64,000 nt of DNA. Origin: Serilophus lunatus. Its lineage: Eukaryota > Chordata > Aves > Passeriformes > Eurylaimidae. Below, one piece after another: positions 1-11,050 of the stretch. Numbering within the stretch: the stretch's first letter is position 1; each line of letters starts with the position of its first letter. The notes under the pieces were generated by a model that saw nothing but the letters and a program-made list of their open reading frames with translations, ran no database searches and had not been told where the DNA came from. The position numbers and the translations under genes are program-made. The DNA is taken from the NCBI GenBank assembly GCA_013399895.1, contig VXBA01003137.1:1204463-1268462 (forward strand), read 5' to 3'.

Positions 1-1626
1 CATAACTCAAAGGAAAAGAATAAGATTATGAATAATCTAAGTTTGCTTTCCTTGATCTGTGGGGAATCGGATTCTTCTTATACAAGAAGCATTTCTGCAG
101 TGTCCAGTAATCATCAGACAAGTTCATATTTTTGAAGGGTTTGGGCTTTGTTTTGTGCATGCACACTTCTGCACTTTCACACTTTTTTGAGCTTTACACT
201 TGGTCTGTCTCTCAAACACTTTCACATCCCACTGAGCAAGCAGGTGGAGGACAACTGCAAAGGAGAATAAGGACACCACAGAATGCCTCTTATGAAACCT
301 CAAGAGGAAGAAATGGGACAATGCCCTACCAATACAGTAGATTCCCACTTTTTATCTGTTTATTCCTCCATCCTTTAATCCACTCCGTGAAAGGATTACC
401 CCCTGTTTCTTTGATAAAAGTATTCCGTTTTCTTCATTTTCCACTCTACTAATGCTTCCCAGTATAAGTAGGAAACTTTGCCAAAGTTGGAATATAAGAT
501 TCTTTCCCTCTCCTCCAAGGATATTGATTCATGTCTTGCCAAGGTCAACCAATGATGCACAAAGCATCAAAATACTAACCCTTTCCTACGCCATTACGAG
601 GCAAAACACCTGCCAGGACAACCATGCTAAACTCGTGAACTTTTTAGAACACTCAGAAAAGTTAACTTGAAATACAATTTCTCAGTATCAGGACAGTAGA
701 GCTGGCTCATTACACAGGCTGAAAGCAACACTGCAGGAATACAGGCTTTAGATTATTCTGGCGTTACCTCAGCTTTGACAGCAAAGACCTGCTTGTCTTG
801 CTTAGTAGAAACCAAAAGGAGTCAGTGAAGGCCATCAAAACACAAGACTCTAACTATGCCTGTGAATTATTTTCCCATAGAGATATTAGTAACTGGCAGC
901 TGCTCTGTAACTGAGCTGTGTACTGCATGTATTTGGGTGCAGTTCTGCTGCAAGGAAGCACAACTTGAGAAGCCCTTGTAAGGGTATAAATAAAATTAGA
1001 CAGAGACCACTGCATTTTGCCAGAGGACTAAAAATCCTGTTCTTACATGAACATTTCTAATCCTTTAAAGAAAAAGTAGAGTTACAGTATAAGGAGGCCA
1101 TTAACAATCCTTAAGGTACAGACAAAGTAAAACAGAAGCTGCTTTTACAGATTTTTTTCCACATTATCTATCCCAACTGTTTCCAAAACAAAAGGGATGA
1201 ATGACCCCACACTGCACGGGTGACAAAAGAGAAGAAAAGTCTGACTTGATATTACAGATTCTTTTTTCTTCTGCTATGGTCAAAAGCATACCAAGTCCTG
1301 GCCATAGCATCAGGAATCTCCTGTACTTAAGAATATAAAAATGATTCAATGCTTTTTTCTCTCTGTATACTATAAAATTGTTCTCAACATGCATACCATT
1401 CATTCAAACAACAGAAGAAATCAGAAGAAACATACACAGAATGATGACTCCCTTCCTGATGGAGAAACTTCACTTTCCCTTCCTTCTTGACGTTGCAACA
1501 AAATTTTAAGTTGATTAGCTAGGAAGAGACAAGAACCTCATTATAACCAAAACTAATTATTTTTTTCATTGAAATTAGTATAATTTCTTACAATGTTTAA
1601 ACCATTTGCTTTCAGAACAATCTTAC
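1..1626 (-). other. SDCCAG8: SDCCAG8 intron 2 (5' part)
   Basis: This is the sequence downstream of SDCCAG8 exon 2 on the minus strand. It opens with a consensus donor (GTAAGA, read on the minus strand from 1626). I looked for the next exon, which in human continues with a leucine- and glutamine-rich coiled-coil start, and saw no matching reading frame, so the next exon should lie beyond position 1. The stretch is AT-rich. Its short open frames show no recognisable protein, and no repeat family was identified. Confidence 0.75.
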
Positions 1627-1791
1627 CTGCATGACTGTGCTGTAGTTCCTGCCTGGCTGCATTCCCAGAGTCATCATTTCCCCCATCTGCATCATCACTG
1701 CCCTGGTCCACAGAGGACTGGTCAAATCCAACGTCTTCCATACCTTTTGCCAAAGCATATTTCAGTTCATGGATGCTTTCACTAGCACGTT
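1627..1791 (-). CDS. SDCCAG8: SDCCAG8 coding exon 2
   Basis: SDCCAG8 is a coiled-coil protein of the centrosome and ciliary base. Human mutations cause nephronophthisis and Bardet-Biedl type ciliopathy. This 165-base exon (55 codons, entered and left in phase 1) encodes residues 23-77. Its start (ERASESIHELKYALAKGM) lines up with human EHASRSIHQLTCALKEGD, and its end (QELQHSHA) with human PELQQSHA. The middle is acidic and Asp/Ser/Gly-rich (about residues 41-67) and diverges from human, as expected for a disordered segment. On the minus strand a pyrimidine tract and CCAG acceptor end at 1792, and the donor GTAAGA starts at 1626. Joining exon 1 to exon 2 rebuilds a Glu codon and keeps the frame. 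The assignment rests on remembered family sequence, not on an alignment run. Confidence 0.9.
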
Positions 1792-4700
1792 CTGGAAAAA
1801 AATAAACAAACCTACCAATAGCATCATTAGGCACAACAAACAACATAAAAGAAAGTATTTATCAACTCATATTTAAAATTGGAAGAGCATAAGAGAACTA
1901 AAAGTATTCAGCATGTGTCTAGCTTGACTACTTGACCTAAACTCAGACAATGTAAGCAATTACCTAATGCAAACAGCCAAAACAACTACAGTTTACAAAC
2001 TGTTTACCAAATTTTCAAAGAAGCAGCTAGAAATTGCATCTTAGCCCCTCAATTCCTGCAGGACTCTGCAGCAGCACAAGTAATAATATACTTGACCCTA
2101 AAATATTTCTCAGCACACACACTTCACACAGCTTTCAAAGAACCTGGAGCTCATGCTACATTTTATACAATACACAGCTCTGGGAATCAAGAACAATATT
2201 TTTGCATTCTAAGGATGCCACAAGGCATTTCAAAGCTACGTATTACACAACAAAACAAATACCTGAGTAAATGAACTAATAATTGATCATACCGAGCCAA
2301 CATAAAGCAGTTACTTAATAAACAACAATGGTTTCTGAACAAGTGGGAAAAACAAAAAAACAACACTTGCTACTCTGGAAACAAACAACAAACACAACAG
2401 AAAACCTCTTTCCAGGTGCATACAAATATTTTCAAGAACTGACTTACTGATGGGTGATACAGTAGTGGTCTTTTCCAATGTTCAAATTTTTTTCTTTTTC
2501 TTTTTTTAAAATGTTTTCATTTGATTCAGCTGACTTCACAAAAATCAAACATTTGCCAATCATAAATGCCGTATCACTCTGATATAGCTGAACATTTCTA
2601 ATATGCCAGAAAAGAAACTTGAGAGATTTGCAGCTGAGATATGACAACCAAGTTGGAATTCAAAAAATATAGGCTTGGTTTTAGATAATAATACATCTAG
2701 TTCACACCACAGCAACTCACACAACTCACTTACTACATCTTTCCTTCAACTGCCTATGTAGTTGGGAGATGGGTATTTCATTTTGCTTCCCTTTAAGCAA
2801 AGTACATAGTATCTACTAACTAGAAAAGACAGAGTAGTAACCTCAGCAGTATGGCTTCATGCAATGTTCAACAAACAGGACGGCTGGGTTCTGGTGGAGC
2901 ACTAAGTGACCCCAGGAGATAACCCCGTACATCAGGCACAGAGCGGACACACACACAGTGAGACAGTTCTCCAACGCAAGTCACAGCCACTTTATCAGGA
3001 ATACAAGACATGCTTCATTTATATCTCTCCTAAATAATGTCACTCACTTGTGACTACTTGTCAAAACTAGTCTAAATCAGAAAAAAGTTTCACTAATAGT
3101 TAACAGTTATTAAATTAAAACAAAACAAAACCCCATGCTGTCAAAACCTCGCTTGACTTTCAGAAACATAAAATCACAGCCATTTTTCTCATTTAGCTTG
3201 AATTCTTTGGAGACTTACTCTCCCCTGAGGTTATCATGTATGAAACATTCAGGTTTAAAGGCCCACATAACCGGAATTTCATTCTTGGGAGCCAAGCTTA
3301 TAAGGCAACATCTTTTATTGGAGCAACTTTACAACTAGAAAAATGGTAACCTTTCCAGCACACATCCTTAATTTATTTTTACATGCTTGTAATTTCTAAA
3401 TTGATATGATGCATAATTAATTGAAAGTACTTTTTGTCACTGTCAAAAAAAAGCTTAAAAAATAACCAGTCAAGCATTTGCTAGACAGAATCCATAAGAC
3501 ATGTCTCAGTACAACACACTGCTAGTTACAAATGTTAATAGCTCCTTTTTTCCAAATGGAAAGGTAAAGAACAGTTGAATTCAGGAAGCAAAAGCTAGAT
3601 ATGTATTTCTGCCTTCACTTTTTCTATCTTTCTCAAGTTCACATCATCTTGACTGAAGCTGGGAAACTGATTTTTTTCACCACTGTAATGGTTTTCACCA
3701 TTTCTTCAGTCTTTTCTGCTTGGTTGTAACTTACTAACAGCTTATAAAATATAAATAACCCCCCCCAAAAGCATTATATTTAAGAACATAGTTCTCAGTC
3801 CAGTAGGCCAAACATCACTCTCTTTTTAGCAATGCTAACTTTTAATAAAAGCCTGACCCATTTCTGACCTATTAATCTTGTCTCAGCACTCATTTTTAAA
3901 GCCCAGTCATCTTAAGGCTCCAATCATCTCTTTTGATTTTCAGGTACTCCACCCTTTAACTAATTGAATGTAAAAGAAGACATAAACCCCCCACATTTCA
4001 AACAGTCATAGTTCAGTATAACAAACTCAGATACAATTCACAAGGGAATGACTCAAAAAAGAGAAGTTGAGGTCAAATATTTCTCTTTTGGCACACTTAC
4101 GCTATTCATCCTTTCTTGAGCATTCCAGGATGCTCTGAGGGCAGGACAGCTCATTGAGAACTGCCAGCAGTGATGCAATGGCTTAGATATTTAGCAAACT
4201 ATGTTGCAACTACTTGCTGCCAAGAAGTGTTCAATGTTACTCAAGCCATTATGTGGTGTGTCATCTGATAGCAATAAAGTTCTTTCATGTTCCTGTCCCC
4301 TTAGATGTCCATCAGAGAACCCAAGTATCAATATTTGCTCCACAGCCCGTGACAAAAAGCAAAACAAATCAAACCAAAACTAAGCAAGCCTATATATATT
4401 GGTTTTCCCAAAACATCTTTCTTTGCAGTATTAGACCTTCTGAGCTCCAAGCCACTACACCTTATCCACAAAGATAACATGGATCTTCTTACACTATGCC
4501 CACTTCTCCCATAAAATATACAGGGTAGTCAACAGTAATGAAATACATTAATATCATTATCAATGGTACACTGACATCTTCCTTTTTTACTACACTTTCC
4601 TGCCTCTGGAATAATGCCACCACATTCTTGAAACGTTCATCTAGTAGTTGCTTAAATTTCTTAAAAGCTTGTCTATTTCCCAATTACAAATGTTATTCCC

Positions 4701-7700
4701 ACGACCAAAACACTTGCCACTGGGTAACTGGGACTTAGGAGTTCCCAATGGTGTGGCTTTACATTCAACAAAGAAGAGTTGAACTGGATGTGTAAAAGGA
4801 CATAAATACACTAGAGCATTTTTTTCCAATGTAAAGGACATAGTTGTGGGCATTAGGATAAAAGACGATGCATCACAGTGTGGAAAGACAATGTGCCAAT
4901 GTAAAAATATTCTTAAATATGAAAGAAATTGAAGAAACCTCTGTGGATGCAAACAAAAAAACCTTTATTTAAAGACAATATAATTTTTAAATTAATATAG
5001 AAGTCATTACTTCTTAAGTGCTCCCACATTAAACTTAACCTTTTCAGTTACAATATTCCTGTAACAGTACATTTTATAGAAATAAAACCTCAGTAAAACC
5101 ATACTGCAAAAAGCTGCTCACATGCAGTCCTATGATTTGCATATCAAAATCAATCAGCATCTTTCTTTTCTAACAGGACTCCACGAAAAAATTCCAAACA
5201 AGTATTCCTGTTCTATGACAAAACATCATTGATGTGCTACTTCCTACAGGAACAGCTGAGGATGTACGAGGGAATTGGACTCATGTGGATCAAAACTTCA
5301 AAAAACAATCATTTATTTACTATAAAGCTCTTTGGTTTTCAATGCTTAAAGGATCTGAGACAATGATGAAAGCTCCCAAATCCGAGGGCTCAAACACATC
5401 AAAAAACCAAACCAACCAACCAACAACTGCTCCACAAAAACACTGCCAGGTTGTCAACTATCAAACAAATCCCGGGCAGTACTCGCCACAAGGGACATGC
5501 AGACACCTCATCTGATACCTCAGCTACACAGAGATGACCAAACATCTGAAAGAAAGAAATGTATTACTGGTTATTACTTCAGACAGGAGCAACCAGCAAT
5601 CCTATCCCAGGATCAAAGCCTTATCGTTCCAGGTACAAAGATATTCTTATCCCTCAATTAATCTAAATTTGAATGCAAGCCTGGGCTAGATTAAATTCAG
5701 TAAAGTATAATGCTTTAGACAAAACCAATAGAGCCATGACTGAAACATTAATTAATGTTCAAAAATCATGTGGCATTTACTTTACATGATGAATAAAGAT
5801 TCTTCTATGCCCTGAGAGAAGCAATGATAACTGCAGTTATTTTCTTCACTACAAAATCTAAGTAATAATCCCTGAGAATACAATACAGGTATCCTCTTTC
5901 CATAGAAGTATCTTTGTGTAAATATAAATGGTAGAGTTTTTTAATGTGGGAATGTCAATACTACTGCTGAACAACAGGTTTTCTTACAGTGGAGGCACAT
6001 TAAAGCTCCATTCAACTTCATTAACCAAAACCAAAAAAAAGACAGAAGCTAGCGTCAGGAAACTCTGAAGTAAAGTACAACATGGAAGAAGTAGCTGTAT
6101 TTCTAAAGTAGTTACCAGCCTTGGAGGAAGAAAATAATTTAAAAAATAATTAAAAAAAAAACCCCACCGTAAGAACAATTTTTCACTGAAATTAAAACAG
6201 AAAAAAAAAAAAAAAGAAGGCACTGAACCAGGTTGCCATTGACTAAACAAGAGATGTTTTTTCAGACACTGCACAAGACTGCTTAGAAAGAGCACTCCTC
6301 TAAATGAAAGCACCAAAGCCTCCTCATTCACGAGTTTGGAAATGCCATAGAAAATACTCTGGGAGCTAATGGAGAGTTTAGCAAAGGAACCAACCATCCA
6401 AAACAGCAGAACTGCCTGAAAGACATAAAAAAAAAAAAAGTCCAGCTGGTAGAAGGACTAAGCAATAAAAATTGAAGAAAACAAACTACAACTGTAAGAA
6501 AAAGTTGCCACAAGTCTGTCATATAAAGGTAAGAGTCCAGTTCTCATAATGTTTATACAGTAAGTATAAACTGATGACAAATTCAACAAACAGCATCGCT
6601 TTCTGATATCTCATGGCTCTTAATCAGAAAATGGCCTTAGAAAGTTAGAGAAGAAGAAATTACTCCAATGCTTTAAGGCTTAAAAAAAACCTGTACCATT
6701 CATGTGAAACAGTACCTGACAAAACAGACAAACAGACAAGTCAGTGAAAACAAAGAATATGTCCAGGTAATGAAAACTTTTCTGTGCAAAAGTATATCAA
6801 CTTTTATTTTGCTTCTACTGACAGTTAAAAAATCTAAACCAGTACATCATGTACCTCTTCTGGGATAGCATTTGAGCCAAGCAACTGCTGAAAAACACTG
6901 AAACTGTGAATTTGCTTGTAAGGGGCTTTTTAAAATTATTTTCCCATCTCGGAATTTACTTTACTTACCGTTCTGACATGCAGCTATTCTTCTTTATTGG
7001 CAGCCAAGCACAGGTTTGCTACTAAGTTAGTAAGACACTATATGGCAGTTTTGAGACTAAAAGTATCCCAGCAATTACTACCTGTGCTGCATCAGTGAGC
7101 ATCACCAGGCTGTTCACTAGCCAGGCCTCAAAAGCCCCAGGATGTGTGTAATGCTCAGCTGTTTCAAAATAATGAATCCTTTTAATTTGATTTCTTGGTC
7201 TTCATTGTTGCTTTGTACTATAGGAGAAATAGGTGGTTTTCAACACAGCTTTACCAAATTGTCATCTTTAAGAGGAATGTTCTCTAAAACGACAGCATTC
7301 ATTGTCACGGGTTCCTAAACCAGCACTTTCCACAGAGCATAAAGCACTTGCCTAAGGTCTGGAAACTCTCATATGTGAGAGACTCCCAAGCATTTCTCAG
7401 TTCTTTCTGGCAGATCCTCCACCCTTAAACAAATATTCTGTGTTCAGAGGAATAGTTAGAAACAATTGCCAACTAAAAATTTAAAACTTCAGCAAAAAAC
7501 CTTACAATTAAAGATTAAAATTTAGAATTTATTTCTTAGCTGCTTCAGTGTCACAGCTAACTTGGAGAGATGGCAACTGGGCCACATGCTCATTTTTCCA
7601 AAGATGGCTTTGCCTTCACATCTCTCCTGCTTTATTTTTGGAGTTGCATAAAGCAGCCACAAAATGGAAGTGTATTAATCCTATATTTTCATCTGCTCCC

Positions 7701-9972
7701 CTTGCAGATTGCATTTGCATTCTCTGAAATTATGTAGGACACTGTACTCAGTAATGCAGTGGAATACAGAACAGGATTTCCAAAATTTCTTCAGGCAGGT
7801 TTACAGGATGCCTGGATCAGGGACTGTACCTAAAAAGGTCTACCCCTCCTTTGCTTCTCCTCTTACACTGTCTCTGGCCCAACAGTGAGCCAGTGTTTTT
7901 ACTGACGAGATAGAAAAATCAAAACAAAAAATAAGTTAATAGTTCTCTGTTCAAAGAAACAAAGAAGTGGACTCTAAAAGATCTTTTCCATTTATTGCTG
8001 TTGGGAGAAAACTGGAAAGTAATAGGGTGGCATCAGGCCTTGCTCTTGGCAATGGTGCAGTAGAAAGGCCAATGGACAACCACAGTGTGCTGTAAATTTT
8101 TAGTTATAGATGGGAATACAATAGCACACCACTTATTCTCCCCTACAAAATAACTCTACCCCCTTGAGAATAACTTTTGATTAGAAATGTTATTATTTCC
8201 TGACGTTTTTAAGATTTTTTTTGGAATGGTCTCAATTGCGTTAACTTTAACACAGTAAAAATACCACCTTCTTAACTCAGTACCACACACAGCATGACAG
8301 CCTTTCATTATGCAAAGTCTACACTATTAAGGAAAAACTGCATTATAGACTTTGATTACATTGCCAAAGCTTCTCTCTTGGGTTCTAAGACAAGTTAGGT
8401 CTTTATCAGGTTTTTTTGGTCCAGCTCTCTGCCCTCTGTCTCAGGCTCAGTTTACTGAACACTTGGGTCTGTCTTCTGAGGGATTTCCCTTTGCAACAAA
8501 GGACACTGCACTGAAATAATCAATTACTCTTTGAGAATTTGTATGCCCTTCCCTCAAACTGAATAAGGCTGTAAAATGATTCTTCTGGTGCCCAGCATGG
8601 GTGGTGACAACCTGTGTCCATGTGTCAGCCCGGGCCCACACAACGCCAGGCATTACAGGCAGTTGAAGAATGCTGTGTTTTAAATGCATCAAATAATGCC
8701 CAAGGCACATCACCTGAAATTTCAGAATCTAGATGACATGAACAGTCTCAACATGGAGAAGAATCTCAAGCTGTTTAGATTTAAGAGCTCTGAGAGCAAT
8801 GATGATTTCCAACAGTGACGGTGTGAGAAATGTTGCACAGCTCAAAGGAATTAGAACTTGTCCATCACTGAGAAATAAAGAGGTTCTTTGAGAAATGTAA
8901 TGGAGCTTAGGTGATATCACTGTGCATTGGGGTTATGCTTGTGCAATATCCTACTGATTTCGACTGAAAGACACACCTGGATGCTCAAAAACAAACCTAT
9001 GTTGGCATTGTATGAAAAAGTCCTTGTTTGCAAGAATTTAAAGCTCACCAGAAGCTCATCAGAAGTTCAGGTTCTGAAATTATTTCACAAACGTAATGGA
9101 TCTAGTCAGGTAAAGATAATGAAACTAAGTTGTATGAACAGAATACGTGTATCCAATCATTAGATACGGTGAGCTCTAATAGTAAACTTACACAGTTAAA
9201 CAGCCCTGACATTTGTCACTTTAGCTGTTCTACCTGCACGTTTCAAGCAACATCTCCATGCCCACTCCATCTACAGAAGAAGTAAACAGAAATTATTCTT
9301 CAAAGTTCTATCTTCTGGAACACATGAAACGTACTGTCGCTGCAAAAAACTATTCAAGGAGGAAATACAAAATACTTCCTAAGAATCAAGTATCAGGAAG
9401 CTATTTTAAAACATTTCCACTGTTTTGTTTTGCAGTGTTTCCTATACTACAAGTGTACATTTACTCCAAGAGCATCACAACAGGTCGTGCGCGGGCACCG
9501 TGCCGGGAACACAACTCCGTGCGTCAGGTGGGGGTGACACCCACAGCCCCGCTCCCTGGGACACTTCCTTTGCCCCGGCGGACACAAAAGCCGCTAAAGC
9601 CCAGGTGTCACAGCTGGGACCTCAGTGCCCCGGGATCCCGCTTCCCGGCCGAGGCGGGAACAGCCGATGCCGCGGGAAGGGATCGCTCCCATTACAGCCA
9701 GTTCGCGCCCTCGCCTTTACCACCACCATCGTCCCACGCCTCAGCGGCGGCCAAAACCCCTTCGCGGACCCATATCCCGCCCGGAGCAGCAGCGGCTCAT
9801 CCCAAGAGCAGCTGCGGCGGGAGCAGCGCAGGATTCCCGGCGGCGGCGGCGACCGGGAGCGGGCAGGAAGGACGGGTACCGACTTCCCCGGGGCCGCCGC
9901 CGCCGCCTCCCCCGGGGCCGGGGCAGGAGCAGCCACCCGCAATTGCCCCGGGCCACCACCGCCGCCGCTCAC
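1792..9972 (-). other. SDCCAG8: SDCCAG8 intron 1
   Basis: An 8181-base intron with a GTGAGC donor at the 9972 end and a CCAG acceptor at the 1792 end, read on the minus strand. It is AT-rich with scattered A- and T-runs (for example 6195-6213 and 6427-6439). The right end, from about 9480, runs into the CpG island. The short open frames within it are not protein-like. A slightly GC-richer patch at about 8420-8720 has an 88-codon minus-strand frame that I do not recognise. No clear CR1 copy was identified here. Confidence 0.8.
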
Positions 9973-10039
9973 CTCGGAACCGCCTCTGGTACCGCTCCAG
10001 GGACTCCTCCAGGGCGCGCTCCCCGCGGGGCGCCCGCAT
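9973..10039 (-). CDS. SDCCAG8: SDCCAG8 coding exon 1 (start codon)
   Basis: This is the 67-base coding part of the first exon, encoding residues 1-22 plus the first base of codon 23. The residues LEESLERYQRRFR align with human LEEILGQYQRSLR, and the following codon is completed by exon 2 without loss of frame. The start ATG (minus strand, first base 10039) is chosen because the conserved block begins eight residues later, close to its position in human. The ATG context is weak (C at -3, C at +4). The frame stays open upstream through GC-rich sequence, but those residues are proline/arginine/glycine-rich and look like translated CpG island. The donor GAG|GTGAGC is a good U2-type site. The 5' UTR probably extends toward the shared promoter at about 10.28-10.65 kb. 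Confidence 0.85.
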
Positions 10040-10282
10040 CGGGACACCGCCGGCTCCCGGGAGAGCGGCCGCCGCTGCTCCCTCACAGCGCGGGGCGCCG
10101 CGACGGGGGTGGGGGGCAGTAGTTCCACGCGTCCTCCCTTCCCGCGGCGGGATCCCAGAGGAACCACCTGCGGAACCCCACCGGGCTCCCGAGCGCCGGC
10201 CGCGGCCGCCCCGCGCCGCTCCCGCGCCTGGCAACGCCGGGGGCCCGCCACGCCTCCCGGCGGTGGGAACGCCGCCTCCGGG

Positions 10283-10301
10283 ACTACAAGTCCCGGCATA
10301 C
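10283..10301 (-). promoter_or_regulatory. ZNF143-type element
   Basis: The plus strand reads ACTACAAGTCCCGGCATAC. This closely matches the known ZNF143 (Staf) promoter motif, whose core is ACTACAA-N-TCCCAGCATGC. The GGGACTTGTAGT core on the minus strand is intact. Such sites are typical of bidirectional housekeeping promoters. It lies 244 bases upstream of the SDCCAG8 start codon. Confidence 0.75.
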
Positions 10302-10484
10302 ACCGCGCCCCGGGGGGGCGGAGCCCCCGCCCGCCGCCGGTGTCGGGGGGATGGGGGTGGTCGCCTTGCTCCCCTTTGTTGTGTGTGGATCGCGGCCGCA
10401 CTCACGCCTGCGCACCGCTTGGCCCGTCCGCCTGCTCTCTCCGGGCCCGTGGCGGCCGCATCCCCGGTCCCGTTCGGGCGAGGC

Positions 10485-10500
10485 CGGGGCGGGGCGGGAG
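10485..10500 (+). promoter_or_regulatory. GC box pair (Sp/KLF type)
   Basis: Two overlapping GGGGCGGGG-like cores stand in tandem, and a similar core recurs just after the gap at about 10899-10914. They are common in CpG-island promoters and carry little specificity alone. Confidence 0.5.
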
Positions 10501-10627
10501 GCTCCGTTTACCTCCTGCTATCGCCCGCCCGGGTGGGGGCGCTCGGGCCGCGGGGAGCGCTATTGTCCGCGGCCCGCGCAGGCGCAGCGCGGCCCCTCCG
10601 CTCGTTCCCCCCCGCCACCCCCCGTCC

Positions 10628-10639
10628 CGCGCGTGCGCA
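10628..10639. promoter_or_regulatory. NRF1 site
   Basis: CGCGCGTGCGCA fits the NRF1 consensus YGCGCRTGCGCR at every position. Weaker GCGCA-spacer-GCGC relatives occur near 10401-10413 and 10574-10587, so this may be a small NRF1 cluster. It sits between the two genes, where a shared core promoter is expected. Confidence 0.65.
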
Positions 10640-10683
10640 GTGCGGCGCGGTGCGGCGGTGCCCGTTATCCGCCGCTATGTGCT

Positions 10684-10719
10684 GGGAATAGCGCCGGGAA
10701 TAGCGCCGGGAGCAGCGCC
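10684..10719 (+). repeat. 12-base tandem repeat, three units
   Basis: Three head-to-tail copies of GGGAATAGCGCC, the third changed to GGGAGCAGCGCC. The array lies in the promoter island about 80 bases before the assembly gap. Confidence 0.9.
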
Positions 10720-10802
10720 GGGGCCGCCGCACAGGGACACCGAGCGCTCCGCCCCCGCCGCCCGCGGGATGCCGGCCCGCTGAGCACCCGCTGGCGACGG
10801 CC

Positions 10803-10888
10803 NNNNNNNNNNNNNNNNNNNNNNNNNNNNNNNNNNNNNNNNNNNNNNNNNNNNNNNNNNNNNNNNNNNNNNNNNNNNNNNNNNNNNN
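10803..10888. other. Assembly gap (86 N)
   Basis: A run of 86 undetermined bases within the most GC-rich part of the island. The true length and content are unknown. It may hide the CEP170 transcription start or its non-coding first exon. Confidence 1.
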
Positions 10889-11024
10889 CCTTTCCCCTCG
10901 GGGCCGGGGCGGGGATGTCGCCGCTGCCACGGGGCATCGCCGCGGGCGGGATGCGGGCGGCGCTGCCCGGTGCCGCTGCCCGCATCCCCCTGCGCCCTTT
11001 CCGCCCGCTGGGCGCCGCCGGCAC

Positions 11025-11050
11025 ACCCACCCATCCACCCACCCACCCAG
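11025..11050 (+). repeat. CCCA/CCAT simple repeat
   Basis: A short run of ACCC/CCAT units in the island, just right of the gap. It is low-complexity sequence with no other signal seen. Confidence 0.8.

Noticed and set aside
8447..8713. An 88-codon minus-strand frame in SDCCAG8 intron 1
   Set aside because: It has no recognisable similarity, no splice sites consistent with SDCCAG8, and a length expected by chance in a GC-richer patch. It could be an old transposon fragment, but this cannot be supported.
9258..10783. Very long open frames (up to 477 codons) on both strands of the CpG island
   Set aside because: They overlap in several frames and both strands, are rich in Pro/Arg/Gly/Ala, and arise from the lack of stop codons in GC-rich DNA. 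Only the short SDCCAG8 stretch at 9973-10039 has family conservation.
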